A DNA stretch of 64,000 bases from Planctomycetota bacterium (GCA_022446815.1 JAKVCD010000001.1:106996-170995), one strand, 5' to 3'; positions 1-8,548 are shown, numbered from the stretch's first letter. Translations and numbers: made by a program. The notes: generated by a model not told the origin, from the sequence alone.

Positions 1-196
1 GTCCGCCTGACTCGTCCTCGCTGCGAGGCGCGACATCGCCGCGCTCGCGTTCGGTGTTAGGGCTCGAACTGCGCTCTCCGCCGCCCTCGAGCTGGAACTC
101 TGCCGCCTCTTCGTCCCTGCGCTTGTTCGCCCCGTCACGCGTCGCTTGGACGCGCTGAGCGGGAGCAGCCGGTCGTTGGATAGGTGAGCCGTCCAA
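1..196 (-). CDS. Unknown charged protein, N-terminal part (cut by window edge)
   Basis: This is an open frame running off the left edge, starting one base past the fliA stop. The proposed start is TTG at 196-194, because a strong GGAGG sits 6 bases upstream (207-203) and no ATG or GTG is better placed. The visible 65 residues are hydrophilic and low-complexity, rich in Arg, Glu, Ala and Ser, with no signal peptide or membrane segment. Its tight spacing makes it the last visible member of the fliO-to-fliA transcription unit. No family is recognised. Genes after fliA are often flagellar or chemotaxis related, but nothing in this fragment proves that. Confidence 0.6.
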   Translation of the reverse strand, partial: MDGSPIQRPAAPAQRVQATRDGANKRRDEEAAEFQLEGGGERSSSPNTERERGDVAPRSEDESGG

Positions 197-197
197 G

Positions 198-935
198 TCA
201 AACCTCCACGTCTCCAGCGAGGGGCGCGAGGGTCCGGTTGAGGCGATAAAGGGCGCGCGTGTGGATCTGGCTCACACGGCTCTCCGTTACCCCCAAGAGC
301 TCGCTGATCTCTCGAAGGAGCAGCTCCTCGGCGTAGTAAAGCGTGATGACCGACTTCTCTTGCTCCGGGAGCTCAGCGACTGCCGCAGCCAGCGCCTGCA
401 AGAGCTCTTGCCGATCGAGGGCGTCCTCAGGCGCGCTGGCCTTCGGGTCGCTCAAGAGCTGCCCGAGCTGCGCGGTCTCCCCCTCGTCGATAGATGCCTC
501 CATCGCGGTCTTAGCAGAGGCGAGGACCTCGTCGAGGTCTTCGAGGGAGATGTCTAGGTGAGCTGCGAGCTCTTCCGGAGTCGGAGGGACGCCGTTGGCT
601 TGCTCGAGCTCAGCGACTGCGCGCTCAACATGACGCACTTTGTCCCGGCGTCCACGCGGCAAGAAGTCGAGCTTACGGAGCTCGTCGAGCATCGCGCCAC
701 GCACGCGGGTGTACGCGTAAGTGGAGAACTTAAGACCCCTGCTCGGGTCCCATGAGTCAGCTGCGGCGATCAGGCCAAGCATCCCGAAGCCGTAGAGGTC
801 GTCACGATCCACCGAGGAGGGCAGGTCGACGCCTACTCGCCCCACGATGTGCTTTAAGAGCGGGATGTGCGCGAGGATCAGGTCCTCACGCTCTGCCTCG
901 CTCAAAGCATGCGTGCTCACACAGCGTTCCATCAC
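198..935 (-). CDS. fliA: RNA polymerase sigma-28 factor FliA
   Basis: Sigma factor for late flagellar genes such as fliD and probably the motor genes. The 245 residues show the sigma-70 order: region 2 with the DLYGFGMLGLIAAADSWDP and FSTYAYTRVRGAMLDELR motifs (about residues 45-85), region 3 with PTPEELAAHLDIS, and region 4 with an LLREISELLGVTESRVSQI helix-turn-helix near 205-230. The start may be GTG 935 or the following ATG 932; a GGAG 5-8 bases upstream fits either. It lies just after flhG and a small membrane protein in the fliO operon, so it should be made under sigma-54 control. No FlgM-like anti-sigma gene was found in the window. Confidence 0.95.
   Translation of the reverse strand: MMERCVSTHALSEAEREDLILAHIPLLKHIVGRVGVDLPSSVDRDDLYGFGMLGLIAAADSWDPSRGLKFSTYAYTRVRGAMLDELRKLDFLPRGRRDKVRHVERAVAELEQANGVPPTPEELAAHLDISLEDLDEVLASAKTAMEASIDEGETAQLGQLLSDPKASAPEDALDRQELLQALAAAVAELPEQEKSVITLYYAEELLLREISELLGVTESRVSQIHTRALYRLNRTLAPLAGDVEV
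203..207 (-). promoter_or_regulatory. Shine-Dalgarno GGAGG selecting a TTG start
   Basis: GGAGG lies inside the last codons of fliA, 6 bases before TTG 196. This is what supports the TTG start of the truncated downstream gene. Confidence 0.6.
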
Positions 936-961
936 GGCTGCTCCGGTCTACAGCGAGGGCG

Positions 962-1207
962 CTAGCGCCCGGCTGCGTCGGCCTCCTCTTGAGGACGCTC
1001 GAAGAGCTCGAGCATGGTCTTGACGAAGTAGAAGATCGCTCTCAGGACGAGGACGCTCACGATCCCACGGATACAAGCCGTCGAGAGAGAGACCCCCCTC
1101 AAGAGAGAAACAAAGGCGGCGAAGGCCCCTGCGGCGACCGCCGCATGGCCTCCTAGTGCGCCCCACTGGATAGATAGAGCCTGCATATCGCGGTTTTTTT
1201 CGACCAT
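962..1207 (-). CDS. Small two-helix membrane protein between flhG and fliA
   Basis: An 81-residue protein with two hydrophobic segments (about residues 18-36 and 44-63) and a charged C-terminal tail ending EEADAAGR. The ATG at 1207 is chosen because the in-frame extension upstream lies inside flhG and looks unlike protein; an AAGGA lies about 10 bases before it. It follows flhG and precedes fliA by 27 bases, so it is co-transcribed with both. No family is recognised. The position between an MinD-like ATPase and a sigma factor suggests a role in membrane localisation of the polar number or placement machinery, but that is inference only. Confidence 0.7.
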   Translation of the reverse strand: MVEKNRDMQALSIQWGALGGHAAVAAGAFAAFVSLLRGVSLSTACIRGIVSVLVLRAIFYFVKTMLELFERPQEEADAAGR

Positions 1208-1229
1208 TTCTGAGTTTTCCTTGAGTCCT

Positions 1230-2030
1230 TCAGGCCCCCTCGCAGACGAGCTCTCTCGTGTTGGGGTCGACCAGGGAGGCGAGGTCCCCGACACATCGGG
1301 CGGCCAGGCCCTCTGGGGCAGCCTCGACGAAGGCCGCCTGTGCTGAGGCGGCGCCTCTTACGTCCTGTGAGTCAGGGATCCAGCCCATCATGCGTGGTGA
1401 GCGGCAGAGGAAGCGCTCGCTCACGCGACGCAGCCGCTGGTTCGTGGCTTGCGCCTCTTCACGGCTAGGAGCGAGGTTCACGACTAGGTCCGGGGTAGGG
1501 ACCTCTAGGTCTTCGCGCAGCGCATAAGCATCGAGGGCCTTCAAGAGCCCGTAGGCATCCGTAAGAGCGGGGCCTTCTCCGGTGGTGACGAGCAGCACAC
1601 GGTCAGCGGCAGCTGCGAAGCCGAGGACATCACCGCCGATACCCGCTGCGCCGTCGCAGAGGATCACGTCGTAGCCAGCACCTACCTCTCGCAGCCCTTG
1701 TAAGAGCTGCTCCCTCCGACCCTTGTCTGAGTCACCCCAACCGAGCTCGCCTGAGCCGCCTGCGATGAGGTGGACTCCGGAGGGGCCGGTCGAGACGCAG
1801 TCAGCGAACTCTACTCGCCCGCTGATAGCGTCTACGAGGGTGTGATGGGTGGGGACGCGCAGCATCACGTCCGCGTTAGCGAGCCCGAGGTCTAGGTCGC
1901 ACAAAAGGACCTTACGTCCGCGGCGCGCGAGCTCGACGGCTAGGTTCACAGTGACCGTGCTCTTACCAACCCCTCCCTTCCCGCCGGTCACATACCAGAG
2001 GGCCGGCTTGATCTCAGCTGAGCTCTTCAT
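1230..2030 (-). CDS. flhG: MinD-like ATPase FlhG (FleN/YlxH)
   Basis: FlhG is a membrane-cycling ATPase that limits flagellar number and restrains the sigma-54 master activator in other bacteria. The deviant Walker A GGKGGVGKS sits at residues 16-24, followed by LLCDLDLGLANADVML (switch I region) and VILCDGAAGIGGDV (switch II region; the usual DTxAG is DGAAG here). At 266 residues it has the usual length. Its start overlaps the stop of flhF by 4 bases (ATGA), the common flhF-flhG coupling. The C-terminal membrane-targeting helix of the family is not obvious. Confidence 0.93.
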   Translation of the reverse strand: MKSSAEIKPALWYVTGGKGGVGKSTVTVNLAVELARRGRKVLLCDLDLGLANADVMLRVPTHHTLVDAISGRVEFADCVSTGPSGVHLIAGGSGELGWGDSDKGRREQLLQGLREVGAGYDVILCDGAAGIGGDVLGFAAAADRVLLVTTGEGPALTDAYGLLKALDAYALREDLEVPTPDLVVNLAPSREEAQATNQRLRRVSERFLCRSPRMMGWIPDSQDVRGAASAQAAFVEAAPEGLAARCVGDLASLVDPNTRELVCEGA

Positions 2031-3019
2031 GACACCCTCCCCATCAGGAAGAGGTCCGCGAAGCTGTCCGGCGTCGCCCGCACGAGATCACGGGCGAGGT
2101 CGCTCCCTGCGGAGAGGAAGGCGATGGGCAAGCTCTCTTCGCAGATCGCCTCAAGGACTCTGGCGGGCCGCCGGGTCTCGTCCAGCTTCGTCACGACGCA
2201 GCCACCCACAGGGAGGACGCTGGCCGCCTCGAAGAGCGCAGCCCAGCTGTCAGCCTGCTGGTTTGCGCCGAGGACGAGCTGAACATCGAGCACAGCTCCT
2301 GAGTTGGCGAGGGCTCCTTCTAGCTCCACAAGACGCGCCACGTCAGCGTCTACATCTCCAGTCGTGTCTAAGAGGACAGCCTCGGGCCCGGGGGCGCCGA
2401 GCGCCTGAGCAGAGAGAGATACGCCGGGCGAGATGAGCTTCACATCAGCGCCCAGGAGCGCGCCGTGCGCCTCAAGAGGAGCGGTCGCTCCCACGCGGCC
2501 ATCGGTGAAGCCAGCGAGTTGAACGCGCCTGCCAGCGCGGACGAGCCGCGCGCTGAGCTTGGATAAGCTGAGGGTCTTGCCTGCGCCAGAGTGACCGAGC
2601 ATCGCGAGGACGCGTGTCTTACCAGGCAGCTTCGGGAGCTTGGCGACCTGGATCCGCGCACCTAACACCTCTGCAGCCGCGTCGAGAGGGTGCCTCCCCT
2701 CATAGCTCGCGGCCTCTTGCCACGCCGCGGCGGCGAAGCCGAGGGTGCAGCCGTGTCCGATCAACCGCTCTTCGACCTCAGAGGTCTCTGCGGTTGTCAC
2801 GGTCTCATCGCTGCGCGCGACGTCCTTGAAGAGCTCGTCAGCCCGCTTTCGCATGCGCTCTAACTCAGAGTGGCTCGCGGGCGCGGTCGTCGTGACCGCG
2901 AGGGCGACACCCCCCGTAGCCTCGCTCTGTCCGAGCACCACCGCGCCGGCGCCGTGCACCTCTTGGGCGCGCTCAAGCGCCTCTCGTATGTTCCTACCTG
3001 TGATCTTGTGAACGTTCAT
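2027..3019 (-). CDS. flhF: SRP-type GTPase FlhF with divergent G motifs
   Basis: FlhF is the signal-recognition-particle-family GTPase that fixes the site of flagellar assembly. The 330 residues comprise a basic N-terminal B domain, a short N domain and a C-terminal G domain. G1 is GHSGAGKTLS and G4 is TKLDET, both recognisable. G2 reads TDGRVGA where the family has DTYRIGA, G3 reads DTTGD instead of DTAGR, and the closing G5 loop SAGSD lacks the usual GQ. The family assignment rests on order and position between flhA and flhG, a common arrangement. The changed G2 and G3 residues suggest altered or lost GTP hydrolysis. It starts 5 bases after the flhA stop. Confidence 0.88.
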   Translation of the reverse strand: MNVHKITGRNIREALERAQEVHGAGAVVLGQSEATGGVALAVTTTAPASHSELERMRKRADELFKDVARSDETVTTAETSEVEERLIGHGCTLGFAAAAWQEAASYEGRHPLDAAAEVLGARIQVAKLPKLPGKTRVLAMLGHSGAGKTLSLSKLSARLVRAGRRVQLAGFTDGRVGATAPLEAHGALLGADVKLISPGVSLSAQALGAPGPEAVLLDTTGDVDADVARLVELEGALANSGAVLDVQLVLGANQQADSWAALFEAASVLPVGGCVVTKLDETRRPARVLEAICEESLPIAFLSAGSDLARDLVRATPDSFADLFLMGRVS

Positions 3020-3023
3020 TTCT

Positions 3024-5120
3024 TTAGGCCTCCATCTTCACGACGGCAGCGGTCTCGACGGAGCGCGCCGCCACGACTTCGCTGTAGGACAACACCGCGA
3101 CCCTCGGGAGGGAGGCTCGCACGAGCTCACCGACGAAGCGGCGAACGTTGGAGCGGACCAAGAGGACGACGTCCTTGCCGTTCTTGGTGGCTTGAGAGAT
3201 CTGGTCGCCGATCTCCTCGACGAGCTGCTGCAGCCACGCAGGGCTGACGACGCCTGCACTGGCGTCATGAGCGCCGCCTACAGCGCTCGCGAGGCCAGCC
3301 TCAACGTCGGGGTCGAGGGTCACAGCGTGGACTACACCGCCGTTGTCGGCGTACTGCTCACACAGGGCTCGGCCGAGGCGCTGCCGGACGAGCTCGGTGA
3401 GGGTCTCAGGGTCCTTCGTGCGGGACACGTTGTCAGCGAGCACCTCGAGGATCGTCGGCATGCTGCGCAGGCTCACGTCCTCTCGCAGAAGGTTGCGCAA
3501 GACCTGCTGCACCTCGCCGTAACCCATCTTGTCCGGGATCAGCTCCTCGACGACGCTCGGGGCGCTCTTGCGCGCGCTCTCAACGAGCTCCTTCGCGTCG
3601 TCACGGTTCAAGAGCTCTGGCAGGGAGGTACGGAAGCTCTCAGAGAGGTGCGTCACGATGACGCTGACAGGGTCGATCACGGTGTAGCCGGAGAGCTCTG
3701 CGTTCTCGCGCTGCGCCTCACCAATCCACCAAGCAGGGAGCCCGAAGGCAGGGTCTGTGGTCTCGACGCCGTGGATCTTTCCGTTAGCGGTGCCGCTGTC
3801 CATCGCGAGGAACTGACCGGGCTCGACCTCTCCGCGCGCGACCTCATGACCACCGACTAGGAGCCTGTAAGCAGAGGCTCCGAGGCGGACGTTGTCCTTG
3901 ATGCGCACAGGAGGTAGCACGACGCCCTCGCTCAAGGCGAAGCGACGTCGCAGCTGACTGACGTGATCGAGCACGCCCCCACCAGCGGGATCAGAGACGA
4001 GCGGGATCAAGCGATAGCCCACCTCGAGTGAGAGGCGGTCGACGTGCAAGAGCTCGTCCACATCATCCTCTTCCGTCTGGGCTTCCTCCTCTGTGACCAG
4101 AGCCGCCTCGACCTCAGACTCGAGGGCGCCCTCCGGCAAGTCCTTGGTGTTCCTCCAGGTCAAGACGAGGACGGTGCTGAGCATGAAGAAAGGCAGGCGA
4201 GGCATGCCGGGCAGGCAGCCGATGACGAAGAGCATCCCGGCGGCGATGAGCGTAGCCTTGGGGCGCCCTGCGACCTGGCCGATCAAGTTGTGGCCGAGGC
4301 TCTTCGCCTCCGAGTTCTTGGTGACGAGGACGCCGGCTGCGGTCGAGATGAAGAGCGCCGGGATCTGACTCACGAGCCCGTCACCGATAGTGAGCTTGCT
4401 GTATGTCTCCCCCGCCTCTGCGAGGCCCATCCCGTTCGTCATTGCGATCGCCACCCCTCCGATGAGGTTCAGCGCGGTGATGATGAGGCCGGCGATCGCG
4501 TCTCCACGGACGAACTTGCTCGCGCCGTCCATAGCGCCGAAGAACTCAGCCTCACTGGCGACCTTCTTGCGACGCTCCTTCGCCTCGCTGGCGTCTATGA
4601 GCCCAGAGTTGAGGTCAGCGTCGATCGCCATCTGCTTGCCAGGCATCGCGTCCAGGACGAAGCGCGCCGCGACCTCGGAGATCCGGCCTGAGCCCTTCGT
4701 GATCACGACGAACTGAATGATGATCAAGACCAAGAAGACCACGAGGCCCACGGTCAGGTTATCTCCCGTCACATAGTCGCCGAAGGCGGTGATGATGTGC
4801 CCAGCCTCTCCCCCAGACAGGATCAAGCGCGTCGAGGCCACGTTGAGCCCCAAGCGGAAGAGCGTGGCGAAGAGCAGGATTGTCGGAAAGGTCGAGAGCT
4901 CTGTCGCCCCCCGCGCGTTCATCGTCACCATCAAGAGCAAGATGGAGATCGTGATGTTCGTCGCGAGCAGAAGGTCTAGCGCGAGCGGCGAGATCGGCGT
5001 GATGAGGGTCACGAGGAGCCCGAGGACTCCGATCCCCATCGCCCAGTCGGCGTAGCGCTTCAGCGCGCCGCCAGCGGCGTCGAGTCCCCCGTTCGGGGCA
5101 GTGCTTTGGTTTGCTTGCAT
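3024..5120 (-). CDS. flhA: Flagellar export gate protein FlhA
   Basis: FlhA is the largest subunit of the flagellar type III export gate, with a proton channel in its membrane half and a substrate/chaperone docking platform in the cytoplasm. The 698-residue length is typical. About eight hydrophobic segments lie in residues 25-320, the FHIPEP-family signature PGKQMAIDADLNSGLIDASE lies between them, and the soluble C-terminal domain follows an acidic linker (EEEAQTEEDDVDE). It follows flhB by 19 bases in the operon. Confidence 0.97.
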   Translation of the reverse strand: MQANQSTAPNGGLDAAGGALKRYADWAMGIGVLGLLVTLITPISPLALDLLLATNITISILLLMVTMNARGATELSTFPTILLFATLFRLGLNVASTRLILSGGEAGHIITAFGDYVTGDNLTVGLVVFLVLIIIQFVVITKGSGRISEVAARFVLDAMPGKQMAIDADLNSGLIDASEAKERRKKVASEAEFFGAMDGASKFVRGDAIAGLIITALNLIGGVAIAMTNGMGLAEAGETYSKLTIGDGLVSQIPALFISTAAGVLVTKNSEAKSLGHNLIGQVAGRPKATLIAAGMLFVIGCLPGMPRLPFFMLSTVLVLTWRNTKDLPEGALESEVEAALVTEEEAQTEEDDVDELLHVDRLSLEVGYRLIPLVSDPAGGGVLDHVSQLRRRFALSEGVVLPPVRIKDNVRLGASAYRLLVGGHEVARGEVEPGQFLAMDSGTANGKIHGVETTDPAFGLPAWWIGEAQRENAELSGYTVIDPVSVIVTHLSESFRTSLPELLNRDDAKELVESARKSAPSVVEELIPDKMGYGEVQQVLRNLLREDVSLRSMPTILEVLADNVSRTKDPETLTELVRQRLGRALCEQYADNGGVVHAVTLDPDVEAGLASAVGGAHDASAGVVSPAWLQQLVEEIGDQISQATKNGKDVVLLVRSNVRRFVGELVRASLPRVAVLSYSEVVAARSVETAAVVKMEA

Positions 5121-5139
5121 AGTTCAGTCTCTAGAGGAG

Positions 5140-6231
5140 TCAGGCTCCGACAGTGCGTCGATCGACGCGGTAGACGTAGGCGAGGACAGCTGCGACGGCC
5201 TCGAAGAGATCAGCGGGTACCTCATCTCCGATCTCTGTGCGCGCGTGCAGAGCGCGCGCGAGCGGGCGGTCCTCAAAGAGGGTCACGCCGGCATCCGCTG
5301 CGACCTTCTTGATGCGCTGCGCCACGGCGTCGAAGCCCTTTGCGACGACCTTCGGAGCGCCGCCGTCTGCTGAGTCTCGGTCGTACTGCAGCGCGACGGC
5401 GTAGTGGGTAGGGTTGGTGACGACGACGGTCGCGTTCGGGACATCAGCCATCATCCTGCGGCTGGCGACGTCACGTTGGATCTGGCGCACACGCGCCTTC
5501 AGGTGAGGGTCACCCTCGGTGTTCTTCATCTCTTGCTTCACCTCTTCGCGCGTCATGCGGAGGTCCTTCGAGTGCTGGCTACGCTGAAAGACCAAGTCGA
5601 TGAGGCCGAGGGCGAGGATCGCGATCAGCGCGCCAGCGACGCAGCGCACCAGGATCGCCCCCACCATCTGCATTGCGGGGCCGAGCTCTGCGCCGGCGAG
5701 GGCGCTGACCTTCGGCGCTTGTAGCCACGCTAGGACGCCGATCGTCGCCATGACTACGAGCACCTTTGCGAGCGCCATCGTCGCGCGGACAACGCTGCGC
5801 GCGCTGAAGAGGCGCGTCATCCCTTTAGCTGGATTGAGCTTGGAGGGGTCCATCGAGACCGCCTTAGGCGCGAACTGCAGACCCGCTTGTCCATAGCCGA
5901 CGAGCGCGGCGACCGCGAGCGCCGGGAGGATGACCAAGAAGAACTCAGAAGAGACCCCTCGGATGGAGTCTGTGATGAGGGCAGCGGCTGAGTCGCTCTC
6001 GAGGGTCAAGAGGCCCTTAGAGCTGACGCCCTCAATGGAGGCCGCGACCATCGCGCCGACAGCCTGAGCCAAGAACCCACCCAAGATCAGGAGGCTCCCA
6101 GCGACCGCGATGAGCGACATGGCCGAGACCGCTTCCGTCGAGAGCGCGACTTGCCCCTTCTCGCGAGCCTCACGGAGGCGCTGAGGGGTCGCCTCTTCAG
6201 TCTTCTGTTGCTTGTCCGGTTGCTCAGCCAC
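5140..6231 (-). CDS. flhB: Export substrate-specificity switch FlhB
   Basis: FlhB is an inner-membrane export-gate protein that switches export from rod/hook to filament substrates. Residues 1-30 carry the typical EQPDKQQKTEEATPQRLREA amphipathic start, four hydrophobic segments follow to about 215, and the autocleavage motif NPTH is intact at residues 273-276. At 363 residues it has normal length. Its start overlaps the fliR stop by one base. The hook-length partner FliK is encoded in the other minus-strand block. Confidence 0.97.
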   Translation of the reverse strand: MAEQPDKQQKTEEATPQRLREAREKGQVALSTEAVSAMSLIAVAGSLLILGGFLAQAVGAMVAASIEGVSSKGLLTLESDSAAALITDSIRGVSSEFFLVILPALAVAALVGYGQAGLQFAPKAVSMDPSKLNPAKGMTRLFSARSVVRATMALAKVLVVMATIGVLAWLQAPKVSALAGAELGPAMQMVGAILVRCVAGALIAILALGLIDLVFQRSQHSKDLRMTREEVKQEMKNTEGDPHLKARVRQIQRDVASRRMMADVPNATVVVTNPTHYAVALQYDRDSADGGAPKVVAKGFDAVAQRIKKVAADAGVTLFEDRPLARALHARTEIGDEVPADLFEAVAAVLAYVYRVDRRTVGA

Positions 6232-6992
6232 TAGAGCACCTCCAAGAGTCCGGTGAGGCCCGTGTCGAGCCGCTCGTACAGCGCGTGCAGCGCTGGCTCG
6301 AGGAGCGGAGCGAAGAGGTACAGCGCGAGCAGCGCTGCCGAGATCCGCAGCGTGAAGCCGATCTCGAGCACGTTCATCTGCGGGACCGCCCTCGCTAGGA
6401 GCCCGATCAAGACAGAGACGAGCATGAGGACGACGAGCACAGGTGCGGCGAAGGTGATGCCGGCGCGGAAGAGCTCTCCGAAGAGGTCGACGATGTAGGG
6501 GACCGCGCCGTCTGAGAAGTCGACGGTCCCGACCGGCGCAGCGAAGAAGGTGTCTGAGAGCGCCCTCAGGATGAGGTGGTGCCCGTTGACCGCGAGGAGA
6601 CCCAAGAAGAAGAAGGCCTCATAGAAGCGCGTTATGAGCGGCGAGGAGATGCCGGTCGTAGGGTCCACCTGGCCTGAGAGGTTGAAAGCCATCTCATGAC
6701 CGACGAGCTCACCTCCGACGCGGACCGCGATGATGACCGCCTGCAAGACGAAGGCGAGGGAGAGGCCGATCAAGGCCTCGCGCATGCAGAGCATCCCGTA
6801 CTGGACCCCGCCGACCGCGCCCTCGAGGGGCGCGCCTGTCGCGCTGAACAGCGCGAAAGAGACGAGGGCGACGAGCGCGACCTTGTAGCCAGAGAACGCA
6901 GCTCCGTTCCCCAAGAGCGGCGTCGCCAAGAGGAGGGCGCTCGTCCGCACGAGGTAGAGGCCGAAGGCTGCGATGGTTCCGACAGAGATCAC
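6231..6992 (-). CDS. fliR: Flagellar export gate protein FliR
   Basis: FliR forms the export-gate core with FliP and FliQ in the basal-body membrane. The 253 residues are almost entirely hydrophobic, with about six segments. Family landmarks are MREALIGLSLAFVLQAVI, followed by GGELVGHEMAFNLSGQVDP and the loop NGHHLILRALSDTF. It starts 17 bases after the fliQ stop and ends overlapping the flhB start. Another long open frame on the same strand at 6709-7062 is an artefact of high GC. Confidence 0.95.
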   Translation of the reverse strand: MISVGTIAAFGLYLVRTSALLLATPLLGNGAAFSGYKVALVALVSFALFSATGAPLEGAVGGVQYGMLCMREALIGLSLAFVLQAVIIAVRVGGELVGHEMAFNLSGQVDPTTGISSPLITRFYEAFFFLGLLAVNGHHLILRALSDTFFAAPVGTVDFSDGAVPYIVDLFGELFRAGITFAAPVLVVLMLVSVLIGLLARAVPQMNVLEIGFTLRISAALLALYLFAPLLEPALHALYERLDTGLTGLLEVL

Positions 6993-7009
6993 GTGTTCGC
7001 TCCGGAGGC

Positions 7010-7285
7010 TCAGGAGAGGCCGAACTCGACCAGCTGGCCGAGGATGTCCACGGTGTAGTCACGAATGACTTGCAGCGCGGGGGCCAAGAGGAGCAGCGTC
7101 ACAAGGATCACTGCGACCATCTTCGGGACGAGAGAGAGGGTCTGCTCTTGGACGCTCGTGAGCGCCTGGAAGAGGCTGACCGCGACGCCGACGACGAGTC
7201 CGACGAGCAAGACAGGTCCCGCGAGCATGAGGGACGTGAGCAGCAGCTCGCGAACGAGGTCCGAGATGTAGAGGTCTTGGCTCAT
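7010..7285 (-). CDS. fliQ: Flagellar export gate protein FliQ
   Basis: FliQ is a small helical-hairpin subunit of the FliPQR export gate. The 91 residues carry two hydrophobic helices (about 18-38 and 53-73) separated by the conserved SVQEQTLSLVPKM loop, which matches the family pattern QINEQTLSFIPK. It lies between fliP and fliR, as in most bacteria. Confidence 0.95.
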   Translation of the reverse strand: MSQDLYISDLVRELLLTSLMLAGPVLLVGLVVGVAVSLFQALTSVQEQTLSLVPKMVAVILVTLLLLAPALQVIRDYTVDILGQLVEFGLS

Positions 7286-7295
7286 CGCTGCGCTC

Positions 7296-8054
7296 CTAGG
7301 CCACCACCTGGAAGGACTGGATCATCGAGCTGCAGATCAGGCCCCAGCCGTCTACGAGCACGAAGACGAGGATCTTGAAAGGCGTCGAGATCATCACAGG
7401 CGGCAGCATGAACATGCCCATCGAGAGCAAGATCGAGCTGACCACGAGGTCGATGACGAGGAAGGGCAAGAAGAGCAGGAAGCCCATCTGGAACGCCGTC
7501 TTTAGCTCGCTCAAGACAAAGGCCGGGACGACGACGCTCATAGGCAGCTCCTCGGCGCCTTCGTCCGTGGCTTGGTAGTTGGAGAGCTCAACGAAGAGCT
7601 GCAGCTCAGCCTCTCGTGTGTTCGCGACGAGGAAGCCTCGCAGCTCGGTCCACGCGGCCTCTCCAGCCTCTTCGAAGCTGAGCTCGCCGTCGTTGTAGGG
7701 GCTGATCGCCGCTTCGTTGACCCGCTCAGCGACTGGCGCCATGACAAAGCAGGTCAAGAAGAGCGCGAGGCCGATGATGACGGGGTTCGGCGGGAGCTCG
7801 TTGACGCTGAGGGCTCGACGGACAAAGGACAAGACGATCACGATGCGCGTGAAGCTCGTGACGGTGACCAAGATCGCAGGCAAGAGCGAGAGGACGGTCA
7901 AGAGGACCGCGATCTCGACCGCCGTGGAGAGCGAGCCCTCCGCAGGGTCATCACTCAAAACAGCAGCGGCCTCCACGGCCTCCTGCGCTATGCACAGGTC
8001 ACCGAGGAGGGCGACAGCGCACAGCGCGCCTAGTGTGCGTAGGAGCCGCTTCAT
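7296..8054 (-). CDS. fliP: Flagellar export gate protein FliP
   Basis: FliP forms the central pore of the export gate. An N-terminal cleavable signal (residues 1-23, ending CIAQ) precedes the conserved TSFTRIVIVLSFVRRAL block and LPPNPVIIGLALFLT. The C-terminal half carries the signature LPFLVIDLVVSSILLSMGM, then MLPPVMISTPFKILVFVLVD. Its 252-residue length is typical. Its start overlaps the fliO stop by 4 bases. Confidence 0.97.
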   Translation of the reverse strand: MKRLLRTLGALCAVALLGDLCIAQEAVEAAAVLSDDPAEGSLSTAVEIAVLLTVLSLLPAILVTVTSFTRIVIVLSFVRRALSVNELPPNPVIIGLALFLTCFVMAPVAERVNEAAISPYNDGELSFEEAGEAAWTELRGFLVANTREAELQLFVELSNYQATDEGAEELPMSVVVPAFVLSELKTAFQMGFLLFLPFLVIDLVVSSILLSMGMFMLPPVMISTPFKILVFVLVDGWGLICSSMIQSFQVVA

Positions 8055-8503
8055 CCGACGAGCTCTCCGAGCCCTTCGGTGGGCTTTAGGGGGGCCTTCG
8101 TGCGCGGCTTGCGGCCAGGCATAGCGCGCGCGACGAGATCGAGGGCGCGCTCAAAAGACTCACCCTTCGAGGCGGGCACGTTCTGCTTGTCTTCGGCGAG
8201 GACGCCATCAAGCTCGCTGATCGGCGAGATCTCTTTGTCTCCGAGACCGACGAGGAAGGTGCGGTCATAACAACGGACGACCGCGAGCTTCTGCCTCCCG
8301 CCCATCGGCAGGACGTCCAGGATCTGCAAGTTTCGTTTCGCAGCTCGCGCGGAGAGGTTGCCAGCGACGAGCCTCTTGAAGCCCCACGCCAGAAGCGTGA
8401 TCGCGCCAAGGAGGACACCGCAGACGACGAAGTAGCGCGTGAGGTCCGGGCCATTGCTGCCCGCGCCCTGTGCGACGATGGTTGAGATGGTGGATGCATG
8501 CAT
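8051..8503 (-). CDS. fliO: Flagellar export assembly factor FliO
   Basis: FliO is a membrane chaperone for FliP assembly. One hydrophobic segment (about residues 22-43) is followed by a cytoplasmic domain with LQILDVLPMGGRQKLAVVR and RTFLVGLGD, typical of FliO. The ATG at 8503 gives 150 residues. An in-frame GTG at 8542 is rejected because it lies upstream of the transcription start predicted from the sigma-54 promoter at 8534-8548. No Shine-Dalgarno is seen before 8503. It heads the operon fliO-P-Q-R-flhB-A-F-G-orf-fliA-orf. Confidence 0.9.
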   Translation of the reverse strand: MHASTISTIVAQGAGSNGPDLTRYFVVCGVLLGAITLLAWGFKRLVAGNLSARAAKRNLQILDVLPMGGRQKLAVVRCYDRTFLVGLGDKEISPISELDGVLAEDKQNVPASKGESFERALDLVARAMPGRKPRTKAPLKPTEGLGELVG

Positions 8504-8510
8504 GAGTTGA

Positions 8511-8524
8511 GTGGTTCGAACCAC
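8511..8524. repeat. Perfect 14-bp palindrome at the predicted fliO transcription start
   Basis: GTGGTTCGAACCAC is its own reverse complement. The sigma-54 promoter predicts a start at about 8522, inside the palindrome. It could be a repressor operator or a 5'-end structure; its function is not known. Confidence 0.6.
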
Positions 8525-8533
8525 CCCCTCTTC

Positions 8534-8548
8534 GCAATCCACGTGCCA
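8534..8548 (-). promoter_or_regulatory. Sigma-54 promoter of the fliO-fliA operon
   Basis: On the minus strand TGGCACG-TGGA-TTGC matches the consensus TGGCACG-N4-TTGC at every fixed base, with the GG and GC dinucleotides at the required distance. It lies 31 bases upstream of the fliO ATG. The predicted start is about 8522. Enhancer-like boxes lie 62-102 bp further upstream. Confidence 0.9.

Noticed and set aside
715..735. GTAAGT...ACTTAA inside fliA resembling the shared inverted repeat
   Set aside because: The arms are only 6 bases apart instead of 15, and it is inside a coding region.
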